Shown: positions 7,818-16,043, numbered from the stretch's first letter. The stretch is DNA of 54,894 nt from Bacteroidales bacterium (GCA_012513425.1 JAAZCF010000165.1:1-54894); one strand, 5' to 3'. The notes: generated by a model from the letters alone, not told the origin. A program made the numbers and translations.

Positions 7818-9191
7818 TTATAGTTCTTGACCGGTATAAGCAAGGTCATTTTGTTCAAAGTCATTTTCTACAGTATCATCAAACTGGTCTTTAGGCTTGT
7901 TTGATTGGTTATTAACCCTAGCTTGCGGCTTGTAGACTTCTTCGAACGTTTTTTCATCCATCTGAGGTAAATCCGCAATCTTACGCAGATAGTTCATCAG
8001 TGGCATATCGTTCGAAATATCTACACCCATAGCACGTAGAAGTAATGCAATTTCTTTGAGACTTGGAGTTTCAATTTGTCCAGGTACAATTCTTGGATAA
8101 TCTACTAAACCTCTGAATGTATTTAGCTGGAATAGCTTCGGCACCGCGTATTTGTTGAATACCTCAGCAATACTGGCCAGCTGTGCCTCTAAAGCCGAAG
8201 ATAACAAGGATTGCTTCGTGCTCGCCATTGCAAATGAACCTGTTTTTTCACTACCAATCAATATTAGGTCAGAAAGCATAGTAATAGCAATACGGTTGTC
8301 ATAACGGTTAATAATTGCATTTGTATCAAATTGTCTAGCAGAACCTGTACTTAATAGTTTCAGTTCCCATCCATGTGGGAGCAGCACACCTTCCTCGCTA
8401 TCGCGTCGAATACTACGCACGAGCTCTTCAGCATTCTTCCGCAGCGCCGCCATGCGTTCATCTTCGCTATTCCATAAATCCAAGCCGTCAGGTGCCTGAA
8501 GAACAGGCAGACCTGCAAGGTCACGCTCAATACCAATACCTTCAATCTCTTCGATACGCTTTTTAAAATACCAAGGTCTATATGCATTACGTAGAAGTGA
8601 TTTACCTTCTGGGTTGTCACGTTGTACACTAGTACGGAATAGTAGTCCCTTTGACAATGGGATTACAACTTTCTTATAGTCAGGTGGAGCTATTTGAACG
8701 AATCCTTTAATGTCTCCATCTTCATCGAAAATCCACTCATGTAATGAAGTCTGAGCACGTACAGGGATTCGGCGCCAACCGATACGACCATCAGTATATT
8801 TACTGCGGAATCTACCATCCGTCTCATTAGGTCCTCTACGTACTTTGTAGACAATCTCATGGAAGCTGAATCCATAAGTCAACACGGACAAAATCTCACA
8901 AATCGTATCCGCCCAAGAGGTATCCATGTCATGCATGCAGCTCTCAAGAAACTCTGCTGCTTGTTTATCTACACGCCTATCGCCAGCTGCCTCAACACTC
9001 CAGTCAGCGTTGCGAATCATCATCTCAGCTAGGTACAAGATAGAGCCGATAACTGGGTCATTATTTGCCATCTCTTGATAAACTTTACCGGCTCTTGGCC
9101 AACGTAGATCTGATATGAACTCTTCGTATACATACCCACCATAGCGTCTAAGACCAGAGACACCTAGCTGCTTATAGTTAATATCAGACAT
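7818..9191 (-). CDS. Portal protein
   Basis: About 457 residues; ATG 9191 (MSDINYKQLGVSGLRRYGGY) is favoured over GTG 9203. The sequence ANNDPVIGSILYLAEMMIRN, then DWSVEAAGD and TWADTICEILSVLTYGFSFH with EIVYKVRR, is typical of portals of this capsid type; later come KKRIEEIEGIGIERDLAGLP and IGSEKTGSFAMASTKQSLL. Twelve copies would form the DNA channel at one capsid vertex. It overlaps the large terminase stop by a few bases. Confidence 0.93.
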   Translation of the reverse strand: MSDINYKQLGVSGLRRYGGYVYEEFISDLRWPRAGKVYQEMANNDPVIGSILYLAEMMIRNADWSVEAAGDRRVDKQAAEFLESCMHDMDTSWADTICEILSVLTYGFSFHEIVYKVRRGPNETDGRFRSKYTDGRIGWRRIPVRAQTSLHEWIFDEDGDIKGFVQIAPPDYKKVVIPLSKGLLFRTSVQRDNPEGKSLLRNAYRPWYFKKRIEEIEGIGIERDLAGLPVLQAPDGLDLWNSEDERMAALRKNAEELVRSIRRDSEEGVLLPHGWELKLLSTGSARQFDTNAIINRYDNRIAITMLSDLILIGSEKTGSFAMASTKQSLLSSALEAQLASIAEVFNKYAVPKLFQLNTFRGLVDYPRIVPGQIETPSLKEIALLLRAMGVDISNDMPLMNYLRKIADLPQMDEKTFEEVYKPQARVNNQSNKPKDQFDDTVENDFEQNDLAYTGQEL

Positions 9192-10599
9192 TATAATAGT
9201 CACCTCCTACACTCGGTCTGCGCCAATACGACCCGCCGCCTTTACGTAAGCTCGTTGGTGCAGCCAATACAACTGGTTTTCTGAAATAAATAAACGCTCC
9301 AGATAATGCGTCTACAGTGTCATCTTTTATACCGTAAGGAAACACATCTAACTCATCAAATAGTGCTTGTTTGTTTCTACAACGGTCAGTAATGAAGATT
9401 CGCCCCTGTTGCATTGCCGAAGATACCGGCCTCGCCCGCTCAACCTTCGAACCTGTAGACCGTACACCCTGAAAGTCATACCCATTCAACACATTTCTTG
9501 CATAGTGGTCAATCGTAATATCTCCAGACGAGCCAGGTTCCTGTTCCATACGTATTGCACAGTTATATCCGTCAATATCAGCCGTAGCACGGATAATATC
9601 TTCTACCTCAGCTGGTGTCTTCTGAACACGTACAATATCCTCAATCCAATATAGCCCTTGATGATGCGTCAGCTTTAGTCCTACAGTCCAGTCAGGCTCG
9701 CGCTTGTCTTTGCTCTTACGCTTGGACGGGTCTGTAGATGCCATATCCCAATATCTAACCCGCTGTGCTTGCTCCGGTATGTCGCTTGAAGGAACCAGCG
9801 TTATCCATGTATGACTGAACATGTCACCTGCTGCCTTAATTTCCCAGTTACCATTCAACAACTGCTCCCGCGTTACAGGGTCAAGCTCCTGAAGGGTCTG
9901 CATATACTCCTCAGCATCAAGGTGAGGATTATCTTGAATACCTGCAGGCACAAAGACGCGTCCTTTCTCTGGACCTTCTACAAAGAACCGTTGGTAGTAG
10001 TACTCTCCATACTCACCACCGGGGTTCGCAGTTGCTCTGAACCGCAGCGGCACGTTCAGCCACTTCGGCTTGCGCAGACGAGAGAACAGGTAGGTGTAGT
10101 TAGCTGGAGAGATATGCGTTACCTCGTCCATTCCTATATACTGGAACTCAGCACCCTGATAGCGAAAGTGGTCATTATCGGACTCAAGGTAACCGAACGA
10201 CAGTGTGGCACCAGAAGGGAACGTAAACTTTTTCTCTTTTTCAGACCACTTAACCTCGCCAGAATCTACAAACGGCATTAGCCATTCCTTCGCCATGGAG
10301 ATCAATGCACCAGGCAGAGATAAGTCTGCATAAGTTTTACGGAACAGAATAGCAGAGTACCCAGGGATATCTACAAACTGCAACGCAGCTGCAAGCTGAT
10401 ACACTGATTTTCCTCCACCCGCAGCTCCGCCATACAGAAGCTCCTTGACATTATTCATCAACAGACAAGCTGACTGTTTCGGTGTTGGTGTTATAGGAAT
10501 GTATTTAGTCAATCGCGGCGTCAGTGCTTTCTTCAGCGCCCCGACGTCTACACTCGACAAGTCAATATTATTGAAATCCGGCTTCACTGCATTACCCAC
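9184..10599 (-). CDS. terL: Large terminase subunit
   Basis: A 471-residue packaging motor. The ATPase half has a Walker A GGAAGGGKS near residue 60 and Walker B FQYIGMDEVT near residue 135; TANPGGEYGEYYYQRFF is the usual coupling region. The nuclease half has RYWDMAST, an acidic EQEPGSSGD and the C-terminal DDTVDALSGA. The start is GTG 10599, nine bases after GGAGG. It overlaps the HNH nuclease gene and precedes the portal. It would dock on the portal, cut concatemers and drive DNA in. Confidence 0.95.
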   Translation of the reverse strand: MGNAVKPDFNNIDLSSVDVGALKKALTPRLTKYIPITPTPKQSACLLMNNVKELLYGGAAGGGKSVYQLAAALQFVDIPGYSAILFRKTYADLSLPGALISMAKEWLMPFVDSGEVKWSEKEKKFTFPSGATLSFGYLESDNDHFRYQGAEFQYIGMDEVTHISPANYTYLFSRLRKPKWLNVPLRFRATANPGGEYGEYYYQRFFVEGPEKGRVFVPAGIQDNPHLDAEEYMQTLQELDPVTREQLLNGNWEIKAAGDMFSHTWITLVPSSDIPEQAQRVRYWDMASTDPSKRKSKDKREPDWTVGLKLTHHQGLYWIEDIVRVQKTPAEVEDIIRATADIDGYNCAIRMEQEPGSSGDITIDHYARNVLNGYDFQGVRSTGSKVERARPVSSAMQQGRIFITDRCRNKQALFDELDVFPYGIKDDTVDALSGAFIYFRKPVVLAAPTSLRKGGGSYWRRPSVGGDYYNV

Positions 10600-11057
10600 C
10601 GTCTTATCACCTCCATCTGCTCAGGTGTGTAGAACGCTTGCTTGCTGTACCACTCAACCCAATTGCCATCCGACTTAGAGCTGTTACATCTCTGGCAAGC
10701 AGGCACGATATTCGGCCGTGTTGTTAGTCCTCCCTTACTAACAGGCACGACATGGTCTCTTGTCAGCTTTATCTTCCTGGACTGTTTAGTTCTACAATAG
10801 GCACACGCACCTCGAAAGTGCAGCATCACATCGCGCCAGTCCTGTAGAGTGTAGGTATGCTCTTCGCCGGTCCGATGTTTTGTATTATTCAGAAACTTCG
10901 TTACCGCTTTATGTTTCGTCAACTTCCTAGTAATGTTGTAACACTCTTTACAATCATTGCGGTAGCGTGTTCTACCATATTTGTCTTTTCCATTCTTCGG
11001 AAATTCCTTGATTGGTTTTTCTACACCGCACACAGTGCAGACTTGTTTATCATTCAT
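10584..11057 (-). CDS. HNH endonuclease with N-terminal zinc ribbon
   Basis: A 157-residue protein. Residues 8-45 form a zinc ribbon (CTVCGVEKPIKEF, then YRNDCKECYNITRK). The C-terminal half is an intact HNH nuclease: CAYC, the catalytic TRDHVVPVSKGG and NIVPACQRCNSSKSDG. Its place between the terminase genes is that of HNH proteins that cooperate with terminase in HK97-like phages; a free-standing homing role is also possible. The zinc ribbon has close relatives elsewhere in this genome (19.75, 28.4 and 18.5 kb). Confidence 0.9.
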   Translation of the reverse strand: MNDKQVCTVCGVEKPIKEFPKNGKDKYGRTRYRNDCKECYNITRKLTKHKAVTKFLNNTKHRTGEEHTYTLQDWRDVMLHFRGACAYCRTKQSRKIKLTRDHVVPVSKGGLTTRPNIVPACQRCNSSKSDGNWVEWYSKQAFYTPEQMEVIRRWVMQ

Positions 11058-11787
11058 CCTTAACTACCACCTCTGTTGTAACCGTCTGGCGCACGCCGAT
11101 GTTGCTCAGCACCCCCGCTTTACCAAGAATATTGAGAATCTCTGAAATGTTCTCAGTACTAATGTCGACTTTCTTCAACTCAGGGTTTGTATCATCTACA
11201 CCCAAGTCTGTAGAAGACTTCGGCACTTGGTCAATTCTAGCCTTGCGCTCCAGTTCTGTCGCTGTCTTCATTAACGCATTAATCTCACGAGGTGATAGTG
11301 AGTAAGGGTCAATATTAGTAATTGCCCTTTGTATCTTATCATTAAGCGCTTTAGCCATTTCTACATGCCTCTTGTTCATCTCAATAATCTCTTGTTCGCG
11401 CTGTTTGAGAGTAACTTCATCTACATGCTTTGCCCAAGCTTGTAGTCTTGCAGGGAATGACCACCGTTGTGCTATCTTTCTAACAGCATTGACTGTAGTA
11501 CCTAGTTGTTCCGCAACGTCCCGGTAGCTTGGTCGTTTCCCCGGATATGCATCACGGTAGCACAGCCACACTGAGTACTCCCAGTCTGTTTCAGTAGGTT
11601 GTCGTTCCCACAGCTCTAGGTCTGCTTCCTTTGCAACGTCCATCCAGTTGAAGTTATGTTGTCTATAATAAGATACACGACTATTTTCTGCTTTTACGCA
11701 ATCTTCGCATAGATGCCGGTTTTCTTTGTGAGGCGGTTTCACCTGGGCGCAGCGCCGGCATGTTATTGTTTCTACAAGCTCGCTCAT
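11050..11787 (-). CDS. terS: Small terminase subunit with zinc ribbon
   Basis: A 245-residue protein. Residues 10-35 are a zinc ribbon (CRRCAQVKPPHKENRHLCED followed by C). A helix-turn-helix region follows: PSYRDVAEQLGTTVNAVRKI, then AQRWSFPARLQAW, which would bind the packaging site. The rest is coiled coil (EMNKRHVEMAKALNDKI) and a C-terminal acidic tail that would contact the large subunit. The start follows AGGAGGTGAG. The fused zinc ribbon is unusual for small terminases and is of the same type as several small proteins in this phage. Confidence 0.85.
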   Translation of the reverse strand: MSELVETITCRRCAQVKPPHKENRHLCEDCVKAENSRVSYYRQHNFNWMDVAKEADLELWERQPTETDWEYSVWLCYRDAYPGKRPSYRDVAEQLGTTVNAVRKIAQRWSFPARLQAWAKHVDEVTLKQREQEIIEMNKRHVEMAKALNDKIQRAITNIDPYSLSPREINALMKTATELERKARIDQVPKSSTDLGVDDTNPELKKVDISTENISEILNILGKAGVLSNIGVRQTVTTEVVVKDE

Positions 11788-11807
11788 TTAGCTCACCTCC
11801 TAAATAT

Positions 11808-11839
11808 ATTATACGCAATGACAAATAAAATCAGAGCAC
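11808..11839 (-). promoter_or_regulatory. Promoter, GTGTTAT-N19-TATAAT family (copy 2)
   Basis: Minus strand GTGCTCT (11833-11839), 19 bases, then TATAATATATTTAG with the -10 hexamer at 11808-11813, just ahead of the small terminase ribosome site. Likely late promoter for packaging and head genes. Confidence 0.72.
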
Positions 11840-11890
11840 AAAACGGATAATAAGAACTACAATGTAGCTCTTATAGATCCTATGGTATTT

Positions 11891-12001
11891 TCACGGACTC
11901 GTATTTTTATTTAATACAAGTTCGTGATAAGGAGCCCTTATAATTTATATTGCCCCGCTATCACGGACTCGTATTTAAACATATACACTTGTAACGTGTT
12001 A
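11891..12001 (+). promoter_or_regulatory. Composite operator/promoter element, copy 1
   Basis: Contains 17-bp sites of consensus TATCACGRACTYGTATT at 11891-11906, 11913-11929 (inverted) and 11959-11976, then a palindromic site CACTTGTAACGTGTTA at 11985-12001. The second and third 17-bp sites are 29 bases apart, with TTATAATTTATATT in between as a -10-like box. The same order and the same 29-bp gap recur at 27.8 and 45.1 kb. Here the element is inverted relative to the other two, so that the palindromic end again faces the downstream genes, here the plus-strand block. Confidence 0.8.
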
Positions 12002-12160
12002 TTTATACCCATTATTTATACGTAAACCGAGCCCCGTAAATGTATATACTACCGCGTAATTTTTGGACCTACACCTTGCAAATTTTGGACTGTTAATCTA
12101 CAGGCTGTAGATAGACGTGGACTCTGTTCCTCTATATCGCGAGCGCCGTAGCGCCAGGCG
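12002..12160. other. Gene-free leader region
   Basis: No convincing gene. It contains CTACAGGCTGTAGA (near 12099) and a GC-rich hairpin-like cluster around 12135-12160 (GCGAGCGCCGTAGCGCC), motifs that recur in the repeats at 13-16 kb. Confidence 0.5.
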
Positions 12161-12560
12161 CGGGCAGAATTGTCAGAAAATTCGCGCAATTTTTGGATCG
12201 TCAGAATTGTCTGACAATTCAGAATAATCACTGTTTCACATGCAATTGAGACTATTCAGAATGTTCACGATTTCATATGCAAATGAAAATATTCTTACAA
12301 TTCTAAATATTCACGATTGCACATACATTTGCAACAATTCATTTTTATGCAATCATTCACATAAATATGAAATTGTGGCAATTCTGTGAACATTCCATTT
12401 TTCTGTTTACATTTCCATTCAATCATGATATATTATAATTGTAAGTTGAATAAATAAATCAAACATTGAAAGCGTGGTGAAATTGCATGGCAATTTGAAA
12501 CAATTCTGACAATTCTGATTCGTTCTTTGACAACTGAATATTCTGACAATTCAGCGTATA
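12161..12560. repeat. Iteron array upstream of the plus-strand genes
   Basis: Two motif families. (1) TGACAATTCTGA-like sites in both orientations near 12163, 12200-12224 (a palindrome, TCAGAATTGTC/TGACAATTCAGA), 12505 and 12545, plus one at about 13303. (2) Four units ending in TTCAC (at 12228, 12265, 12311 and 12357) each followed by a CATATGCAAATGAA-like half-palindrome, spaced 37, 46 and 46 bp. The array ends just before the promoter of the first plus-strand gene, so operator or replication iteron roles both fit. Confidence 0.7.
12405..12439 (+). promoter_or_regulatory. Probable promoter of the first plus-strand gene
   Basis: GTTTACA (12405-12411) and TATAAT (12434-12439) with a long 22-base gap, followed by AT-rich DNA and the ribosome site of the gene at 12594. 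The long gap resembles that of the GCTTA-N22-TATAAT family in this genome rather than a normal 17-bp spacer. Confidence 0.5.
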
Positions 12561-12593
12561 TCAAAATTACAAAGTGAAAGGGGAAAATTAGTT

Positions 12594-13103
12594 ATGTTAA
12601 AAAATATTTCTGCATTAGCTGAAAAGTTCACAAACGCTGAGGAGGTTCGCAAGGAATTAAAACGCGTGCAATCTATCAAGTGCCGCTTGAAAAAACAAAA
12701 AGCCCGCGAGGATTACGAAGCGCGCATGAAAGAGGTGCTTGAATATGAACAGGCCTTAAAAGAGGTGCGCGATTACTTCGAGCCGAAAAAGAAGCCTGTT
12801 ACGCAATTCACTTGGGATGACATTCAACAACTTGATTACGAAGAGACAATGAAAGCTATCAAGTCAATTCAGTCTAAAAAGTGCAACGTTCAATTCTTGA
12901 CAGAACGAATTGAAGATAACGTAGAATATCAGAAAGCATGCGAAATTGAGCAAATGTTGCTCGAACACAAAAAGAATATCAAGCCGGTTGAAGACACGGT
13001 TGTTCGCAAATCAGAAATAAAGAACTTGATAGAACATCTAGAAGGTTTAGAGCCAAAAGTCGACCGCGATTATGTGATAGACTTGCTAAGAAAGCTTATG
13101 TGA
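12594..13103 (+). CDS. Uncharacterised helical protein with duplicated IQSKK module
   Basis: A 169-residue, charged, mostly helical protein. Two internal units are related: VRKELKRVQSIKCRLKKQ and EETMKAIKSIQSKKCNVQ, each followed by about 20 residues and an E-Q-x-L/EQML segment. The C-terminal HLEGLEPKVDRDYVIDLLRK closely resembles the start of the protein at 43.2 kb (HLESIEDTAVDKQYVIDTLK). The protein at 14.7 kb carries another copy of the IQSKK unit. No known function recognised; a nucleic-acid-binding or regulatory role is only a guess. Ribosome site AAAGGGG. Confidence 0.8.
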   Translation: MLKNISALAEKFTNAEEVRKELKRVQSIKCRLKKQKAREDYEARMKEVLEYEQALKEVRDYFEPKKKPVTQFTWDDIQQLDYEETMKAIKSIQSKKCNVQFLTERIEDNVEYQKACEIEQMLLEHKKNIKPVEDTVVRKSEIKNLIEHLEGLEPKVDRDYVIDLLRKLM

Positions 13104-13106
13104 TGC

Positions 13107-13128
13107 GGGCCGCCTGCACAGGCGGTCC
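13107..13128 (+). terminator. Strong hairpin after the first plus-strand gene
   Basis: GGGCCGCCTG (13107-13116) pairs with CAGGCGGTCC (13119-13128), immediately after the stop. There is no T-tract, so it may be an mRNA 3' stabiliser or attenuator rather than a full terminator. Confidence 0.55.
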
Positions 13129-13151
13129 AACAACAAAGGAGGTAGTTAGCA

Positions 13152-13232
13152 ATGCGTCTGTTTACAATCAAAGGCAAACCTGCCGAAATTATGGCGCAGC
13201 TTAGATTGCTGATTCAAATATTCGGCCAATAA
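13152..13232 (+). CDS. 26-residue small protein
   Basis: ATG 13152 follows a very strong AAAGGAGG site by the right distance, and the 26-codon frame (MRLFTIKGKPAEIMAQLRLL, then IQIFGQ) ends just before an intrinsic terminator. The arrangement ribosome site, short gene, terminator argues for real translation. The sequence pattern FTIKG-P-EI is seen in other very small phage proteins but gives no function. Confidence 0.6.
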   Translation: MRLFTIKGKPAEIMAQLRLLIQIFGQ

Positions 13233-13239
13233 TCTACAC

Positions 13240-13270
13240 AGACCGGGATTGGCCCATGGCCCGGTCTTTA
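13240..13270 (+). terminator. Intrinsic terminator
   Basis: AGACCGGG (13240-13247) pairs with CCCGGTCT (13260-13267) around a 12-base loop, followed by TTAAAAT. It closes the first plus-strand transcription unit. Confidence 0.8.
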
Positions 13271-13523
13271 AAATAAATAAACCCACGCCAGGGGGAGAAA
13301 GGCATTGAATTGTCAGAATATTCAGAATTATTGCGGCCTCGATTGGCCAAAGCTGAACCGTGCTGCATAGACGCGGTCTCAATTAGACTGAGCTAAGCCG
13401 CATAAAAGCCATCGCAATTGGCCCCTGCGTCACCAAGCAAAACCACACTGCATAAAAGCAGCGCCGCTTAGCTACACCTGACCTAGTTGTACTGCAATGC
13501 TGAACACTTTAGAAAATAAAATT
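13271..13523. repeat. Dispersed GC-rich repeat, copy at 13.3 kb
   Basis: No gene seen. Contains GCGGCCTCGATTGGCCAAAG (13333 on), GCCGCATAAAAGCC and ACTGCATAAAAGCAGCGCC, and CCTGCGTCACCAAGCAAAAC. Variants of all of these recur ahead of the gene at 14.7 kb (14.40-14.61 kb) and at 15.75-16.3 kb. Confidence 0.7.
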
Positions 13524-13556
13524 GCTTATGCCATCCGCAAGGAAATGTAATATAAT
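13524..13556 (+). promoter_or_regulatory. Promoter, GCTTA-N22-TATAAT family (copy 1)
   Basis: AAAATTGCTTA ending at 13528, 22 bases, then TATAAT (13551-13556). The upstream AAAATAAAATT is shared with the promoters at 14.6 and 35.4 kb. It precedes the gene at 13627. Confidence 0.7.
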
Positions 13557-13626
13557 TAAAATAGTTACAGGAAATATAATCGCACCTGTAGCTACAATCA
13601 GCAAAATTATAAATTAGGAGTGATTG

Positions 13627-14076
13627 ATGATGAATATCAAGAGAGCGCGTCTGGTGGAAACTAGAAGCGGCCGCGCAGCAGTTGAAATGGCCGTACATTA
13701 CGGTGAAGAAGTTGATTTGATTACAATTAATAGTGACCAAATCGTCTACACCGAAGGCAACGACAATGTGCTGTGGTTTACATCCAGCTGGAGAAAGTTG
13801 GTAAGATACCTCAGTGTACCAAACGCTGTCAGCGTCTACAGGCAGTTTAAAGCAGTATGGAAGTTTCCATCTTACATCGAAGATGAATGTGACATTCGAG
13901 CGTTAGATTTACTGCTTGATTTCGTTTCATGTGCAAGCAAGCTGAGCGACAACTGGCAGAGCTTCTTAAACAATAATTATCCGTTTATAGAAGATTTTGA
14001 AACAGTGCTATTTGATTTAATAGACTGGCAAAATACGATAGTTTCAATAATTGAAAACAACGGTTGGGAAGATTAA
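13627..14076 (+). CDS. Uncharacterised protein
   Basis: A 149-residue acidic protein. I take ATG 13627, six bases after AGGAG; TTG 13624 and ATG 13630 are also possible. The N-terminal third (ETRSGRAAVEMAVHYGEEVD, then LITINSDQIVYTEG) looks beta-rich; the rest is helical with many aromatic residues (VSVYRQFKAVWKFPSYIEDE; LLLDFVSCASKLSDNWQSF). It has its own promoter with the GC-rich repeats in front. No family recognised. Confidence 0.75.
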   Translation: MMNIKRARLVETRSGRAAVEMAVHYGEEVDLITINSDQIVYTEGNDNVLWFTSSWRKLVRYLSVPNAVSVYRQFKAVWKFPSYIEDECDIRALDLLLDFVSCASKLSDNWQSFLNNNYPFIEDFETVLFDLIDWQNTIVSIIENNGWED

Positions 14077-14219
14077 TCAAAGATGGGAGCGGTAAACCCA
14101 GCGCCGCTCCCAGCTACCCGAGCCGGAGGCGATAAGCTGAAAGGAGGTGAATCGGCTGCCTCCTCGGCGGGTAGGCACCGCCATCAATCCCCATACAGTT
14201 ACCTCTTAGATTCCTCTTT
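14077..14219 (+). other. Gene-free structured region
   Basis: Begins with a hairpin GGGAGCGG/CCGCTCCC (about 14085-14111) behind the previous stop. An AAAGGAGGTG stretch at 14140-14149 looks like a ribosome site, but no frame of useful length starts at the right distance. A frame of 71 codons from 14083 crosses a terminator and is not supported. Confidence 0.5.
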
Positions 14220-14247
14220 GCCGCGCCCCATTCGCGGCATCTTTTTT
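14220..14247 (+). terminator. Intrinsic terminator
   Basis: GCCGCG (14220-14225) pairs with CGCGGC (14233-14238), followed by ATCTTTTTT. It ends transcription of the gene at 13627. Confidence 0.85.
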
Positions 14248-14264
14248 AACCGCGCAACGCAGCC

Positions 14265-14610
14265 CCGATTGGACGATGCTAAACTACAACCTGAATAATG
14301 AAGTTCCATTCCGGCTAATCGACACCGCATGTAGTTCTTATTCGATGCTGAGTTTAACTACAGGCATGTGGACAAACACGGAAACCCATTACCGCAAGGA
14401 ACCGCACGCGGCCTCGATAGGTCCGAACTGAATCAGATAAAGCGGCCTCGATAAGACCATGCAATACAGCGCCACCGCGACCTTAGTTAGACGGAGTTAA
14501 AGACGGTATCTCACTACAGTGAGTCGTGTGCAGCTGCATAAAAGCAACTGCAGTAGGTCCCGTATCATCGAGCAAGACCGTACCACCATCTGCAGTAGAG
14601 CGCGGAAAAT
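14265..14610. repeat. Dispersed GC-rich repeat, copy at 14.3-14.6 kb
   Basis: No gene seen. Includes CCCCGATTGGACGATGCTAA, CTACAGGCATGTGGACAAAC (14358-14377), two GCGGCCTCGATA units, GCTGCATAAAAGCAACTGC and a run similar to GGCCCCTGCGTCACCAAGC at 13.4 kb. The same order of motifs appears at 15.75-16.0 kb. Confidence 0.75.
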
Positions 14611-14617
14611 AAAATTT

Positions 14618-14649
14618 CCTGAATCATCTGCGTTAAGCTTGGTTATAAT
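14618..14649 (+). promoter_or_regulatory. Promoter, GCTTA-N22-TATAAT family (variant)
   Basis: GGAAAATAAAATTTCCTGA (ending 14622), 21 bases, TATAAT (14644-14649). The upstream block matches that of the promoter at 13.52 kb nearly base for base. Confidence 0.65.
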
Positions 14650-14709
14650 ATAAGTAGAGTTAGAAAATAACTCAAAAATAAAAATTACAAAGTGAGGAGC
14701 GATAATATC

Positions 14710-15522
14710 ATGGCAAAGAAACAACTTAATAACGGTGTAGCTGTTAGCAACGACGCGCTGAACGGATTGTTCGCGGAAGAGGTTCAGGTGGTGAAGGTTG
14801 GCGGTGCAAATCAACTATCAAAGACTGCTCAGCTTACGCAAGTAGCTACAGTCATTGCAAACGAGATTTTTGCGAAAATCACTGCTGACCCAGAAACTTA
14901 CCAAGCAAAGGTTCTTGAGAGCCAAAAATCGCACGATGCAATGGATGAGCTAATCGATGAATTGTATCAGCTCGATACGGTAGACACAAGCTTCTTGCAA
15001 TCAGAACCTGAAGAGACTCTTGAGAAAATGATTCGCTCGCAGCAATCAAAACGTTCTCGAGCTAAAGGCAAACAAATGACTAAAGAGAACTACTTGAATA
15101 TGATGGTTGGAGCAATCTCAGAGAATCTACTACGCTTGGTTACTGGCAAGCCAAAGTCAGCTGGCGGCGGATATGTTGCGAAAGACATTGTCTACAGCGA
15201 AAAGGATTTAGAATATCTTGCACAGCATCCTACGGAGCTGAAAAAAGCAATCCGCAACATTCAAAGCAAGAAGTCAATTATGAAATCAAAAGCAGACTTT
15301 GACCCACAAAGCGAGCGTTGGCAACAGTTACTACAGGCCGAGCAACAGCTTAAGGAACTTCGTAGCCACGTAAATGGTGCGGTTAATAAAGAAGCCAAGG
15401 AAGCGTTAGAGGCGAAACAAAAGCTGGAAGAAATGTTAGCAACTAGAGACCTCGACAGCTTGCCACCAGAAGAAGCAAAGCAGCTACTCGATGCTGTTAA
15501 AGAAATGCTTGCTAGTAAGTAA
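14710..15522 (+). CDS. Uncharacterised protein with IQSKK module
   Basis: About 270 residues from ATG 14710 (MAKKQLNNGVAVSNDALN), behind AGGAG. The upstream GTG at 14692 would overlap the ribosome site. The chain is helical and charged, with an acidic Asp/Glu-rich segment (MDELIDELYQLDTVDTSF), a degenerate unit (EETLEKMIRSQQSKRSRAKG) and a clear one (ELKKAIRNIQSKKSIMKSKA followed by EQQLKELR) like the two units of the protein at 12.6 kb. It ends in a Lys/Glu/Ala coiled-coil tail. Function unknown; a structural or DNA-binding role in the repeat-rich region is conjecture. Confidence 0.8.
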   Translation: MAKKQLNNGVAVSNDALNGLFAEEVQVVKVGGANQLSKTAQLTQVATVIANEIFAKITADPETYQAKVLESQKSHDAMDELIDELYQLDTVDTSFLQSEPEETLEKMIRSQQSKRSRAKGKQMTKENYLNMMVGAISENLLRLVTGKPKSAGGGYVAKDIVYSEKDLEYLAQHPTELKKAIRNIQSKKSIMKSKADFDPQSERWQQLLQAEQQLKELRSHVNGAVNKEAKEALEAKQKLEEMLATRDLDSLPPEEAKQLLDAVKEMLASK

Positions 15523-15525
15523 CGA

Positions 15526-15554
15526 GGGGTGCGTTTAGCGCCCCATTTATTTTA
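15526..15554 (+). terminator. Intrinsic terminator
   Basis: GGGGTGCG and CGCCCC form a stem over TTTAG (15526-15544), followed by ATTTATTTTAT. Confidence 0.75.
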
Positions 15555-15571
15555 TAAACGAGGTGAGACTG

Positions 15572-15727
15572 TTGCTGGCCGCATTTATGATAGTAGTATT
15601 CTTTTGGCGACTATGGGAGCTCATTCAACTAGACCGTTGCGCCAAGCATGGACACAAGTTCAAAGTCAATGGTAAGTATCTACAATGTGAAAGGTGTTAC
15701 ACAGTAATATATAACAGCCGCCAGTAG
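15572..15727 (+). CDS. 51-residue membrane-anchored zinc-ribbon protein
   Basis: TTG 15572 follows GAGGTGAG. The product starts with a hydrophobic stretch (LAAFMIVVFFWRLWELIQL) and ends with a small zinc-ribbon-like fold: C-A-K-H-G-H, then KVNGKYLQCERCYTVIY. The pattern of H/C residues followed by K-Y-x-x-C-x-x-C is common in tiny phage proteins. An intrinsic terminator overlaps its last codons. No function known. Confidence 0.65.
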   Translation: MLAAFMIVVFFWRLWELIQLDRCAKHGHKFKVNGKYLQCERCYTVIYNSRQ

Positions 15728-15742
15728 GCGGTTTCTTTTTTA
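15718..15742 (+). terminator. Intrinsic terminator
   Basis: CCGCC (15718-15722) with GGCGG (15727-15731) over AGTA, followed by TTTCTTTTTT. Ends the 14.7-15.7 kb transcription unit. Confidence 0.85.
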
Positions 15743-15744
15743 GA

Positions 15745-16014
15745 CCGTAGCGCGGTGTCGATTGGACGGCGTATAGCATATCTACAGGCTTGTGGACAAA
15801 CTTCGCCACGCGGCACTGAGGGTAAGATTCAATGCAGCCTCGATTAGCCAAAGCTACTACTATACATCGGCGCAGCGCCACTCGGCCCAGGTTAGTTGAA
15901 CTACAGGTCTGTGAACATATTCCGCCATGCGGCGCTGAGGGGTCTCTGCGGCGCGGCCTCGATTAGTCAAGGTAGTACTTCACTATAGAGAAATAGTGCC
16001 ACTTCGCCCAATCG
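15745..16014. repeat. Two tandem imperfect repeats of about 115-120 bp
   Basis: Unit A (15782-15900) and unit B (15901 to about 16014) follow the same order: CTACAGG, then TGTG-A-CA, then CGCCA-GCGGC-CTGAGG, then CCTCGATTAG-CAA-G-TA, then GCGC or AGTGCCAC, ending in GAA. No gene seen. They belong to the same dispersed family as 13.3 and 14.3 kb. Confidence 0.75.
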
Positions 16015-16043
16015 AAACCGCGATTATTACCTACAGTCTGCTT

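Noticed and set aside
12049..12231. A minus-strand frame of 60 codons ahead of the plus-strand block
   Set aside because: No ribosome site, lies over GC-rich hairpins and TGACAATTC sites, and its composition does not look like protein.
14083..14298. A plus-strand frame of 71 codons with an ATG
   Set aside because: It has no ribosome site, overlaps a hairpin at its start and runs through the intrinsic terminator at 14220-14247.
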